Assembly (NCBI GenBank): GCA_947462335.1
Contig: OX381713.1
Span: 16,546,381-16,610,380 of the forward strand
Length of the DNA stretch: 64,000 bases
DNA from: Harmothoe impar
Taxonomy: Eukaryota > Annelida > Polychaeta > Phyllodocida > Polynoidae
Direction of reading: 5' to 3'
A program made the translations under genes and the position numbers. Position 1 is the first letter of the stretch. Each line of letters starts with the position of its first letter. The notes below the pieces were generated by a model. That model was not told the origin of the DNA. It saw only the letters and a program-made list of their open reading frames with translations, and did not search any database. Below are positions 37,777 to 49,300 of this stretch, piece after piece.

Positions 37777-39031
37777 GGTTGATCGCTACTCATTGAATAT
37801 GGACTACTGCGCAGCTTTCTGCGCATCTAGCTTAAAACTGTCAGAATACTACTAATCTATCAGTCCTAGAACAGCTAGTGCCATCGCGCACCAACCCCAA
37901 CATCCGGGTCTCCTGACGGGCAGATTGCCCATTCTCTAGCATTGAAACATGGCTATAAATGTAAATATCTCATGGTGACTTAATTCAAAGCGATAAATAT
38001 CGCTAGCAAATACCCTCACGAGTCCATAGATGTCCATGGTTTGTTGGTACGATCAATATTAATGGTTCTAGGCCATGAAACGTGTCTTTTCCCGTAGCAA
38101 ATAAGCAGACTCGCCCGTCAAACGTGAGCGATATTGGGTGTATTTACCTGTAGCGCCGTCTGGCGTTATGTGGGAGAATCACTGGTAGTTCACTAGTATA
38201 GGCTGATATTTGCACACCCGATACATATACATGCATAGTAAGCAATATCCAAAAATTGAATAATTCCAAGCAAAATTGAGCATTTTATTGCACTTTAAAT
38301 ATTTGGTATATTTGAAGCCAGTGATATTTGCTATTTCTAACATAAATTAGAATAATCGAATTATTTACCAATAAATCATTATCAGGATTGTTATAGATCT
38401 CATCCATGTGCTTAAAACAACCAAGGGTATAATATCTATACATTTTCTACCCTAATACTTTGCTTTTTACCCATTATTTTGGCCTTTAAATATGAGGTTT
38501 AGACAGTTTTTGGCCTATTTTTTAACTTCAAAGGCCCAAAACCCTAAAATTATGCGCGGGACCCCCTATCAAAATCACTTTTTTATGTTAGCAAATGATC
38601 TAAACAATTTTTTGAGAAAGTAAAAAAAAAGTCTATGGATTATTTTTGCTATTTTTTAAGATATTGTTGAAAAATTTAGCATCAAATTTAATTAATTGTC
38701 CTAAAACCACCACTTTATTCACAAAAAGGGTTGTTTTTGGACCATAATCTTTTTTTCTGTATTTAAGGACACAATATAGGAATATTCATTTAGAATATGA
38801 CATTGATGTGGGCAGTGGTTCAATAAGAAAAAAAATCGTGAAAATTTCACAATTTTTGGTATTTTTTGCCAAAAATAGAAAATACTTTTTTTTTTCAAAA
38901 ATCTGTCACAAAAAAAGTAGCTCGGGACCCCCCTATTTTTTTTACATTTTCCCCTTCTTAATGATCGAAACTACCCTGAGGCAAAAAATTAGGAAATTCT
39001 ATGGATGAAAAGTTAAGAGTAGCGATCAACC
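37777..39031. mobile_element. piggyBac-like non-autonomous element in TTAA, B only
   Basis: The ends GGTTGATCGCTACTC and GAGTAGCGATCAACC are exact 15-bp complements, flanked by TTAA on both sides (37773-37776, 39032-39035). Block A carries the empty site CTATTAAGGCTC (8524-8535) with one TTAA. Length 1255 bp, AT-rich interior, no transposase frame. Confidence 0.9.
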
Positions 39032-39298
39032 TTAAGGCTCAAATAACTGACACTGATGGCTTGATTTTTTAAACAGTAGCGGCGGGTAAACCACTTGGAA
39101 CCCTTGAGTCAAGGGTCAAGGCTTGACGGGAGAGGGGAAAAGTGTCAACCCCCCTGACTTTTCCCTGACGTTGTATCAAATTTCCCCGACAACCTCGACA
39201 TAAACCCAATGTTTTTAAATGTCCTCCAACTATGAATATGCACTCCTTTTAAAGTTATTGACTACTTAATTAGGCTAACATTTGTCTGACGTTTTTCT

Positions 39299-39372
39299 GG
39301 TGGCAGTGGGGATCGAACCCCGGACCCCTCACACCCCAGACTTTTACCTTACCCCTGTGCTAACACCCCATA
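39299..39372 (-). repeat. tRNA-like sequence (SINE head), B only
   Basis: On the minus strand, TAGCACAGGGG fits the A box and GGTTCGATCCCC fits the B box well. Stems are only partly complementary. It stands at the left of a 1.2 kb B-only insertion. Confidence 0.6.
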
Positions 39373-39812
39373 CCTTACAATGAGGTGACTTGAGTGCCTA
39401 TATATAATGCTATGGTGTCTGATCTATTACCCAGACCAATTTTTTTTAAAGTTTTTTTTTCAATGAAATTTTTTTCAAGGCTTTTTTTTCCTCAAGATTT
39501 TTTTTTCAGAAATATTTTTTTCAGACATTTCTTTTTCTCAGAATTTTTTTTTCTCAGAAATATTTTTTCTCAGAATTTTTTTTTTCTCAAAAATATTTTT
39601 CTCAGAAATATTTTCAGAAATGTTTTTTTTTTCAAATTTTTTTTTTCAGAATTTTCTTACCCACATTTTTCTTGGCCAAATTCTTTTATCCGGAGAATTT
39701 TTTTACAATGATTTTTTTTCAAAGTTTTCAGAGAACCTTCTTTCCAAGAAGTCTTTTCCTTTAAATTGTTTCTCCCAATTGCCAACTATATATGTGGACA
39801 TATGCCACATGA

Positions 39813-40480
39813 TGTGTCGACCAAATGCCAATGTTGGACCAACGTCGGCTTGCCGACATAGGCCCGACTATGGTGTGCCGACCAAATGCCAACATTGGCC
39901 TTATGTTGGCTGGCCAACGTAGGCCCGACCATGGTGTGCCGACCAAATGCCAATGTTGGCCCTATGTCGGCTTACCGACATAGGCCCGACCATGGTGTGC
40001 CGACCAAATGCCAACGTTGGCCCTATGTTGGCTGGCCAACATAGGCCAGACCATGATGTGCCGACTGAATGCCAACGTTGGCACTATGTCGGCAGGGCAT
40101 CGGCAAGATTTGCCGACCACATGCCTACCGTGCCGACCATATGCCAATGCTTTGCCGATCGTGTGTGCTGCCTGGGAAAAACGTTTTTGGCATTTAAAAA
40201 CGTTTTTGGCATTTAGTCCCCAATACGTTGGCAAATTAACATCGGGCCAACGTTGGCATTAGGTTGGCAAGACATTGGTATTACGTTGTCAAATGGTTGG
40301 CTTGCCAACGTAGGGCCAACGTTGGCGTGCCGACGTTGGCCCTACGTTGGGCCGACAAAAAGCCAACATAGGGCCTACATCGCTCCGATGGGCAGCCAAC
40401 GTTGGCCCAACGTGATGCCAACCTGAAATGCCAACATCTTGCCTATGTTGGCCCAACGTTGGGCCGATCTCTTTGTGCTA
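39813..40480. repeat. Palindrome-rich tandem array, ~60-bp unit
   Basis: The unit is 'gtgccgaccaaatgccaa' + 'cgttggccctatgtcgg' + 'ccgacataggcccgacc', about 4.5 copies to 40105, followed by degenerate 'ccaacgttggc' palindromes to 40480. Confidence 0.8.
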
Positions 40481-41325
40481 CCTGGGCAAGTGGTCATTAT
40501 CTAACAACAGGGGTCTTGTGTATTGTATGCCCGCAAAATTTTTACCCCTCCCTCTTGAGGATTTATTAGAATTTTTTCTCCCCTAAAATCATAGCAAAAT
40601 ACAGGCTTTTTCAAAGAAAGTAAGTGACTTTTTTTTGGTATCTCAAAGATTTTCCCTAACAAAATGATATTTTACCTGACATTTTCAGAAAATCTGAAAT
40701 TCCCTGACATTTTGCCAAAAAATCTGAAATTCCCTGACATTTCCCTAACCTGGAATGAAAAAAAAAAATCCCTGACACTTTCCCTGATGATGGAACCCTG
40801 CGTTGGGCCATAGAGATATATAGACGTCCTTGGTTGGGCTAACATTGTCATTGACATTTGCTGATTTGGTTGACAGATATTATAATTGTTCAAATTAATG
40901 AGAACTACCAAAATGACTGCATGATCATGAGTTCACCCCACTTAGTTGAACGTGCCCAAAAATAATAGTCGCTAGATTCTGACAAGTGCTCCATTAGTGA
41001 AGCCTTGGTCGACATCGGTGACTAACCCCACCATGAATCTAAATACATTTAGATTAGATTCATGACCCCACTGAGTGTGTTCGTGGGTGTGAGTGTAAAG
41101 ATTGATTGTGTGATATAGATCACATGTGACCCAGGGCTATGATAACCCATTATAAACGTTTGCTCCCAACATGTTTGTTCCCAACATGTTTGTTCCCAAC
41201 CAACCACAACCCCACCCACTATCCCCACTCCCAACTCCACCCCACCCCACCGTGTCTTTGTGCACCACTGTTGGAGTATCTCTTGGTGTTAAAAGCGTCT
41301 CACTTTTTTTATCTCACCTGCTCCC

Positions 41326-41463
41326 ACCCCCCCCCCCCTTTGAACTATAATATAACGCGCGGGCTTTTTTGCTAAAAAGGGGCTTGAATTTTTACTCCCC
41401 CCCTCAAGAGGAGGGGTCGGACATTTTTACGCCCCCCCCCCCTGTAATTAATAAATGAACACT
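41326..41463. mobile_element. Right half of the G/C-run MITE in block B
   Basis: Corresponds to the right half of 9284-9589, with a C run, 'tttgaactataatataacg' and an end of AATGAACACTCCCT. The left half is absent and a dispersed repeat shared with 34450-34770 is joined here. Confidence 0.65.
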
Positions 41464-41563
41464 CCCTTATCTCTCATAGACATAGTCATGCTGTATTTAA
41501 CTGTGATGATGGTTCTGTGGTAGGCCTGCCCTTAGTCACATTGAAACATTGTTCTTGACTTGA

Positions 41564-41840
41564 GGCCATCAGAATGAAAGTGAGAGTTTACCGTCCACCG
41601 CCCGCATGCCTTCAAAGGGGCCGCATGAAAAGTTCACTATTAATGTAAACTTTCATTATTTTCATTTCTTCAAAGATCTGAAAAATATTTTATAATTTTC
41701 AAAAAAGTTAGGCCTCAGAAAACTCCGAAAATTCGGCTTTTTAAGGAAATCCCTAATAATGAAAAATGAATAATGAAAAAAGGCCGCATCTGTTTTCCAA
41801 AAGTCCCGGACGGTAAACTCTTACTTTCATTCCCATGGCC
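41564..41840. mobile_element. Harbinger-like MITE (GGCCATCAGAATGAAAG), B only
   Basis: Inverted ends of about 32 bp, with TGA on both flanks. Block A has CTTGAGACTG at the site with a single TGA. Length 277 bp. Confidence 0.75.
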
Positions 41841-41958
41841 TGAGACTGAAACTGAGACTGACACTAGGCCTAGGCTAGGGCTAGGCCTACAGTAGTCAGT
41901 CTAGACTCTAGTGACAGTTGTAAGTCAGTGACACTGACACTAGTGACAGACTGAGAGT

Positions 41959-42960
41959 AGAGATGGGCATCCAAATATTTGTTTTGGGGCAAGCTAATCG
42001 AAAATCATACCACATGAAAGCTGGAATCTATGCCAACAGAATGTACTTTAAATAAATGAAATACAGTAAGTAGAAGCAAAGCTATGAATTTTTGAAATAG
42101 AAAAGTTAGGACTGATTTTCTGTCACTATTTTCTGGCCCTTATCAGCAGAGTGCGGGTAAATTAGGTCAATACACAGACCACTGAACACACACACTGAGT
42201 GGGACATTTTTTACCTTACCACTTCTCATTTTTGAACAAATAACAATAAAGAGAAGCCAATCACACCAGCTTAAAGCAAACAGTTAGGTGCTTCTGTGGA
42301 TATATTTTTTATGGTGATTTGACAATGCAAAGCTGATCATATCTTCATGGAAAGCCTAAATTCCTTGTCGCAGAGTAAAATCAGCATAGCAGGTTTTTTG
42401 CTATTTCATGCAAAACATGCCCTCACTCATTTGCTTTGAGAGCCTTTGAGACAACTCATAGGTAAAAACTAATTTTAGATTCTTAGAGAGGACAAAATTG
42501 CGGACATTTTGAAAGGGGTTCGCAAAGGTGAGCCAGATTTCTATAATTTCAAAAATTACGTGAAAAAATTAAAATAGGGGGGGTAATTAAAATTTTCAGA
42601 ATTTTTTTTTTTGCACCACAATAATTTAAGTTGATATATTCAGATTCACACTGTGGTTTTAAAAGTATCATTTAGTTAAGTGTTGAAGAAAGTAAAACAG
42701 TTTTGAAAACTGGTGTTGGGCCAGAGCTTTAGAATTTCTCAACAAAATCACCCATACATACCCCAGCCTATTGACCAGACTATTCACTCCACATGAAAAA
42801 GCTCAACATATTCAGAATCAGTGAACTGTTTTATATAACATAGTAAAATCTTATCTTATTCCATGGAGGGAAAGTGCCTAAACCACCATTTTCAACATTG
42901 CCCAAATACTATAGTGGCAGATACGCGGGCGCTGTGTGTATTGAGGCCGTGCCCATCCCT
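41959..42960. mobile_element. hAT-like non-autonomous element (AGAGATGGGCA), B only
   Basis: The ends AGAGATGGGCA / TGCCCATCCCT are inverted with one mismatch. Perfect 9-bp direct repeats ACTGAGAGT flank it (41950-41958, 42961-42969). Absent from block A (near 9795). Length 1002 bp, no transposase frame seen. Confidence 0.75.
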
Positions 42961-43006
42961 ACTGAGAGTCAGACTGGCAGGTTCATTGCCATTTGAAAAT
43001 ATGTGT

Positions 43007-43397
43007 TTAAACAAACATTTACTCTTTAACAACAACCGTAGATTTTTTAACGATGTGAAAAGAGTTGTTATTGATTAATTGACCCATAGACCTTACCTTT
43101 CTTCCGGGAAATACCCTATAAACGATGAAAATTAGCAGAATTTACTTTCAGAATTCCCGGCAAAACAAATTCAAGGAGGTCGCCATGTTTTTATAGCGCA
43201 GCAGTGAATACTTCATGAAACAATTTGAGTTTTTCTGACTCTTTAAGGCAATAAATATTACAGAGAAATAAAGAAACTATCATCATATTATAACTTTTCA
43301 TATTGTGTCTATATTTCTCCTATTTGACTATTTTATATGCATTTACCGCGAGACTAAAACCGGCGTCGTGTCCATCGTTGCGCGCGCATCATCAGTC
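43007..43397 (+). promoter_or_regulatory. GOLGA2 upstream region, copy B
   Basis: Counterpart of 9830-10220, with a few substitutions only. The GC-rich bases just before the ATG (CCGGCGTCGTGTCC and GCGCGCGC) are unchanged. Confidence 0.3.
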
Positions 43398-46300
43398 ATG
43401 GCCGACGCAGCCAAGAAGGAGAAGATCGCTGCGGCGAAGAAAAAGGTAACCATATGCCTTTATCTTAGCTCTGACAAAGCCAACAACTTGGTAGAAATTA
43501 CAGCAAATATCCACTTTATACATGGCCCAAATATTGAGAACATAAACCCTTGTTATGTGTGGGAATTCACTTTGTTTACCTGAGGTCTGTCTACGAAAAA
43601 CACGACTGCCCCTGTTAAACGTGTTCTGTTTTGCCCCTCCCTTCACTCCCACACAGTCTCTTGGGGTTCTGCCTGTCTGTTGGTCCCTTGTCAATCACTG
43701 TATGCAAATTTTCCTTATTGCTGACCATCAAAGATTCGCGTCAACAATTGGCTGTTGTACATGTTCTTGGTGTTTTCTAAATGTGTCATGCTAAGTCCTA
43801 AAATCAGAAAAATACAAATTCCAAATACACAATCCAAACTGCCTGCTAGTGCTAGTGCCAAGTCAGTCAATGTCAATCACAAATCATAACAAGTTGACCA
43901 AATCATCAAATGCAGGCCATCTCCGAAGGTGAATGTCCAAATGCTGAACACATTCTCAAACTGAGTCAAAGACATGATAATGACATACTCAAAATCATAA
44001 CAAGTCTGACCTAAAACTCGTTGCCAGTACTGGCAGTAGGAATATGTGCCCCCCCCCCCCTTGCACTGTCAACTGTTACGAGCCATTCACTACCATGTAG
44101 AGTATACTGGGGGGGGGGGGGGGGTATTTTCTGCCACTTAGGCTTTAATCTGCTACCACACATGGAAATACCTATTTATTCTAGTAATATTTTGTAGCAA
44201 TATGAGTAGACACAACTCCTTTATTCAATACACTATCTATAGTGCATGACTCATGCTTGGGGACATCTGCCAATTCTGCACATGCACCAAAAGTGTTATT
44301 GGCTTTGATTAGATTCTATCATCTATATCTATGAGCTCATGATGCATAATCATAGCCTATGACATTGGCTTTAGAATGCCAGACCCAAAAAAAGGTGGTC
44401 AATGGATTTTGCGCACCTTATTTTCGGAAATATTTTTCTTTTTTTTGAAAAAAGAAATTCATTTAGTAACTTTTTATTTTGGTGTGGCCTAATGGCTAAA
44501 GGACTTACAGATGGTCCAGTAGGCTTAAACAGTGTATCTATACTGAACATGTGCAAAGTATCCATAGCTTCCATTTCCGAATATTTTACCAATATTCTTT
44601 AATACCGGTAGTGGATTAGAGGAACGCCATGTGCAGCTTGTAGGATTTGTCAAGCTATGGGTGCGGCTTATACGCGAGTTTAAAATATACCCTAGATTTC
44701 ACCGTAATACGTATCCTGGGTGAGACCAGGGACATGCACTCAATCTGAATCTTTGATACATTGATTTATCCTATAGACTATAGCATTATTCATTTAAATC
44801 ATTGATATCCTTGGACTTTTGATATTATCCCCCCCCCCCCACCTAAAAAAAAGGGGGGGGGGGAAACCCACTAAATTATCATAAAAATAAAATTAATCTG
44901 TAATCACTCTCCTTCTATAAGTGTGAAGCTGAAGATGGACCTGAAGACACTGAGCAGGTTTGCTGTCCTTCATTTATCACTTCACAATCAGATTTCCATT
45001 CCTTGATGAACAAGACAATGATGTTGTCATGTATAAGGGTTGAATGGATGGAGTTCACCACTTAGGTATCACTATCAGATAAGACAGCAAAATGTATTTG
45101 CCCTGGTTACATTAGGCACATATAATTGGATGACCGCCAATAGAGATGGGTCCTCTCTGTGTTGCCTAACGACGAGAAGTCGGTATAAAGATAGATCCGT
45201 GGAAACACGCATATTTCCCCAGTGATTGTCCACTGCACATCTTCAGCATGAAAATCATTCAAAAGAAATTGTTTCACAGACAATGCAAAATTTGAGTGCA
45301 TACCAACATGGACCCATCATAATCAGTCGTCAAATCCAATTCTGCCTTTAGAATCTAAATAATTCTTTAAAAAAAATCAAAAATATCGTAGCAGTTTCCA
45401 ATAAAAAATATAATATTTCCGGTCAGCAAGCCCCTTTTATAGAATTGTATCTGAGGTAAAAAAAAACAACACAGTCACAGACGAACAATTGAGATGCGTT
45501 TGTTGTCTTTGTTATCACAGTAAAATAACTTACTGTTTGCTGTTTTCCAAAAATGGATACACATATTACAATGTCATGTCCACCATTCTGTTTGGTGCCA
45601 ATGCGACTCTAAATTATCCCGCATGATGGTTATAAAGTGGCACCAGGGGGGATTTCGCAGATGCAAATTAAACTACCGTACCTTTAAGTTGCTGCACATT
45701 TGAATTAATTTCTCGATATAAATTATTCAATATGTTGAACTGGTGTAGATCATGCCCCAGAGGCATCATAATTATCACCATTGGTGAGTATTATGCATAG
45801 AACAAATTGCTAGGTTAGGGCACACTTTAAAAAAAGTCTGTTTCCGGTGGAGCGGGTGGGCTAAAAATAGCTCACTGGGCGGCCGCAAACTCTTTTTTTT
45901 TTCTAAATCTTTTTTTAATCTGTTTTTTTTTATGGCTGGGATGTGAGGCTCAATGTAACGCACAGGCCTAGAACTAACCTGATATTGGTATATTTCTCAT
46001 CCCCTCTTTGTCAGACCCATATCAGCTCATATTACAGCCGTCACAACAGTCCTCAGTGAAAAAAATAAAAATAAAATTTAAAAAGAATTCTGGCAGGGTG
46101 GCCTGGTCTCACCCGGCCAATCCACCGGTAACAAACTTTTTTTTAAGTGTGGCCTTATGACAACACATAAAATAACAGCTTTCCATGTTACAGTTCACAG
46201 AGACATAAAACCGAGTTTAGAGTTTTGCTCCCTATACATGACGGTTGATGGATCTATAGCACTCCCAGGCGACTTATCTGAGGCCCATTAAATCAGTAAC

Positions 46301-49300
46301 CATAAAAATCACCAACACATTTTCACTTCACTGCTTGCTTAGATCCCCCTGGTACACTTTTCATTGTTTACTTTTACATATACAACAATGTATATGCGTC
46401 ATTTTGAGTTCAAAACAATGACACATGATCACGAGATATAAATAGCACTCTAATAAAGCATTTTCATTGTAAGGTCTAAAATACAGACAAACTTTGTGTC
46501 TTTATGCACACATCTTGAATGTTGGAAGTATGATCACACACAGGCTACATTTGATACATATATGAAGTTGGCTTGTACGTGCATAATATCATGCTGATTA
46601 TTTCATCACATAAGGTGCAGAGCCAATACAACCAAAACATATGTACGCCATTAAACTTGAAAGTTGGTAACAAACTTACCCTGGGAATTCATAATACATT
46701 TTTTTTAAAGGCAGACAGCTTCAGAACTGTCTCTCAAATTAAAGTTTCAATCCTGACTTACATCCAGGACCAAACTACCTGAACACTAATAGTAACCCCC
46801 AAGCCAAACACCTCCCCCTAACATAGTCTAATATTGTACCAATATGTTCAACTTCTCTGGTGTGGACCACTTTTAGTTTAGCCATTTTCTCACCATGCTA
46901 TTTTCTGTTTACAGTTGAAGCAGTTTCAACAACAGAAGAAGCCGTCGCGCACACCTTCTGGTACGCCAACGCCACCTAGTGGGAGTAAAGAGAAGCTGAA
47001 TGGCACCAATGGTACAGGAGATGGGAGCCACCGATCGGCCTCTGGTTCACCACTGCCTCCCTCCTCACCAGTCAAGAGGGCCCTGCAAAATGACAGGTAC
47101 CATTTACAAGATTATTATTTCAAAGAAACTATCTACAACCACATTCCAAAGGCTTTGAAAATGTTTTTGGAGTGTGTATAAATGTATAGCCGTTTTTGAA
47201 AATATTAGATTCTGAGAGGTTTTCCTTGCAAGATTAAAGCTGGGAGCTGCCTTCTTTGCCGGGATACAACCTTGTAATAAAGAGAGGTTTTCCTGGTTCA
47301 CCAGTATTATCAAGCAATTAGATGAATCAAAATATGAAATAGAATAAAACACAAGGAAAAAAACAGAGTCTTTAATGCTTCCTGACTACACTTATGGTTG
47401 CCCTCTCCTGTGCTGTAGTAGACTTCCTCTCACACCATGTCTTATGTGGTGTCACAGGTTAAAGAATCCTTGCTTCAGTTAATGTGTAGGAGCGGGATTC
47501 CTGTATTCGGCTCATCTCATAGATTTGATCATTCTAGATACATATTGTACGATCATCCAAGCCTTCAGTCTACCTTTGATTTTTGAAAAACTTAAACTTT
47601 AGAAAGCCTCATCTGCATGGTCAATGGGACAACTACACAAACAAGCAGACAATTTAAAACTCACACGGTACAGGAGGCTATCAATTGCAATTAGCAGATG
47701 AATATTTTCGCCGAACTCTATATACACAAAGACAAAGTACACTATACATAACCGTACAATATATCTTAGGGATGTGATTCTAATATAAGCTAGCCTATAA
47801 TGGGACAACACATATACGACATATATACATGTACACGTGTTGTATGCTCCATCTAAAGACAACGATCTAATATGAACAATGTGTTTCAAGTATCTACACA
47901 AGACCCAAAATAGTAATATAATTATATATGAAAGGCTAGTATATAAAAAAAACTTAAGAGTTATTTGGTTAAATCTTATCAGATAAAAACTCGAAATACA
48001 GTAATTGCTTTAAACATATGTTTCGTCTGTTTCTCAACTTGCAGCATTGCGAACGCAACCCCGCCCAGATCAAAGGCACAAGATGAGTCGATGTCTAAAT
48101 CAACGTACAGCACTCCGATAGGGAATTCTCAACCGCTACCTGCAAAGTAAGTGCATCATTACACTAAATTTTAATGAGTTGACTATGGAATTCTCTGCGG
48201 TATAATACCATGTAGATTTTACAGAACTGGATGATCACTGCAGGAGTGTTTTTACTTGCGGGTATTACAGTATATCATTTAAAAATATCTGCTACAAGAA
48301 CTTGTTAATTTTTTATACCCGTACATGTAGATAGCAAATGGAAACCCATACCAGTCTTACAGTTTGGTTAAGAATGTAAAGATAATATACTTCCTTTGTT
48401 TAACAGATTGACGCCAACAGCATCAACAGAAAAGCTTCAACAGCTCTCGCGTCAAATAAACGGACTTATCGTTGATGTAAGTACATGCGTTTTAAACCCC
48501 GATAATATGCTTGCACTTAGATAGGCTAAATGATGCAAAAATCAATTGTTTTCCTCGTGCCCCACGTGAATGGCCACCAGTAATTCATAAGTTAACATGT
48601 CTGCTTCTAAACAATTCTCACAGAAATGTTTGCTTTCATTTGCTTCTGTTGATTTACGTATTTGATGTACCGGTATCTCATATCAGACAAGACATATCAA
48701 AACAGGGAGGCATATCGCATTTTAACTTCTATTATTTTGAATGATCCTGATGTGTCGTTTCTGGTCAGTCCATGTGCACTTTCTTGCCAGTTGTCTTAGT
48801 AATATTTGGACAAGTTGATTCTTTGACTTGAAAAGCAAATCTGTTTTACATTAAAAGATTCGCTCCGTTAGTCCCGACCAGTCTGTAAGTAGGGAATGTA
48901 CACCGTAGGCTCAATGAATGATGGTTGCTATTCTGCATTTTGCCCCAGGTTGACTGTTGTCTATTTTGGCTAAGCGATTTGAATAAATTGTGCTTTTATG
49001 CATTAAAGAATTAACGTTTGAGAAATTGTTCAACACGGATGAGAAAATTGTCAAATGTTGATTGCAATTTACATGTAAAATACGACCATTGACCATTTAA
49101 GGAATCACGGCTCAACGAACACCCAATCAGTATATACACCTAAGTGTATGCATCAGTATTAAAATGGTTGCCTGCAAGATGCATTTTTGAAATTGAGTAT
49201 GCCATTGAGAATATAGATAATAAATACTTCAGTACCGATAGACCGGTAGTCTATCTTGCAGCATTGGACACATTACACTACCATTAAAGGCATGATAAAC

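Larger units (their letters stand above)
39262..40487. mobile_element. 1.2 kb B-only composite insertion
   Basis: Left to right: tRNA-like head (39299-39372), a T-rich tract of 'cagaaatattttt' words (39430-39760), then the palindromic 60-bp array and its extension, ending CTACCTGGG. Block A continues GACTACATAACAAGTGG. No clear terminal repeat. Confidence 0.5.

Noticed and set aside
39394..39711. 105-codon Phe-rich frame
   Set aside because: It is the translation of a T-rich tract ('cagaaatatttttt'); composition only.
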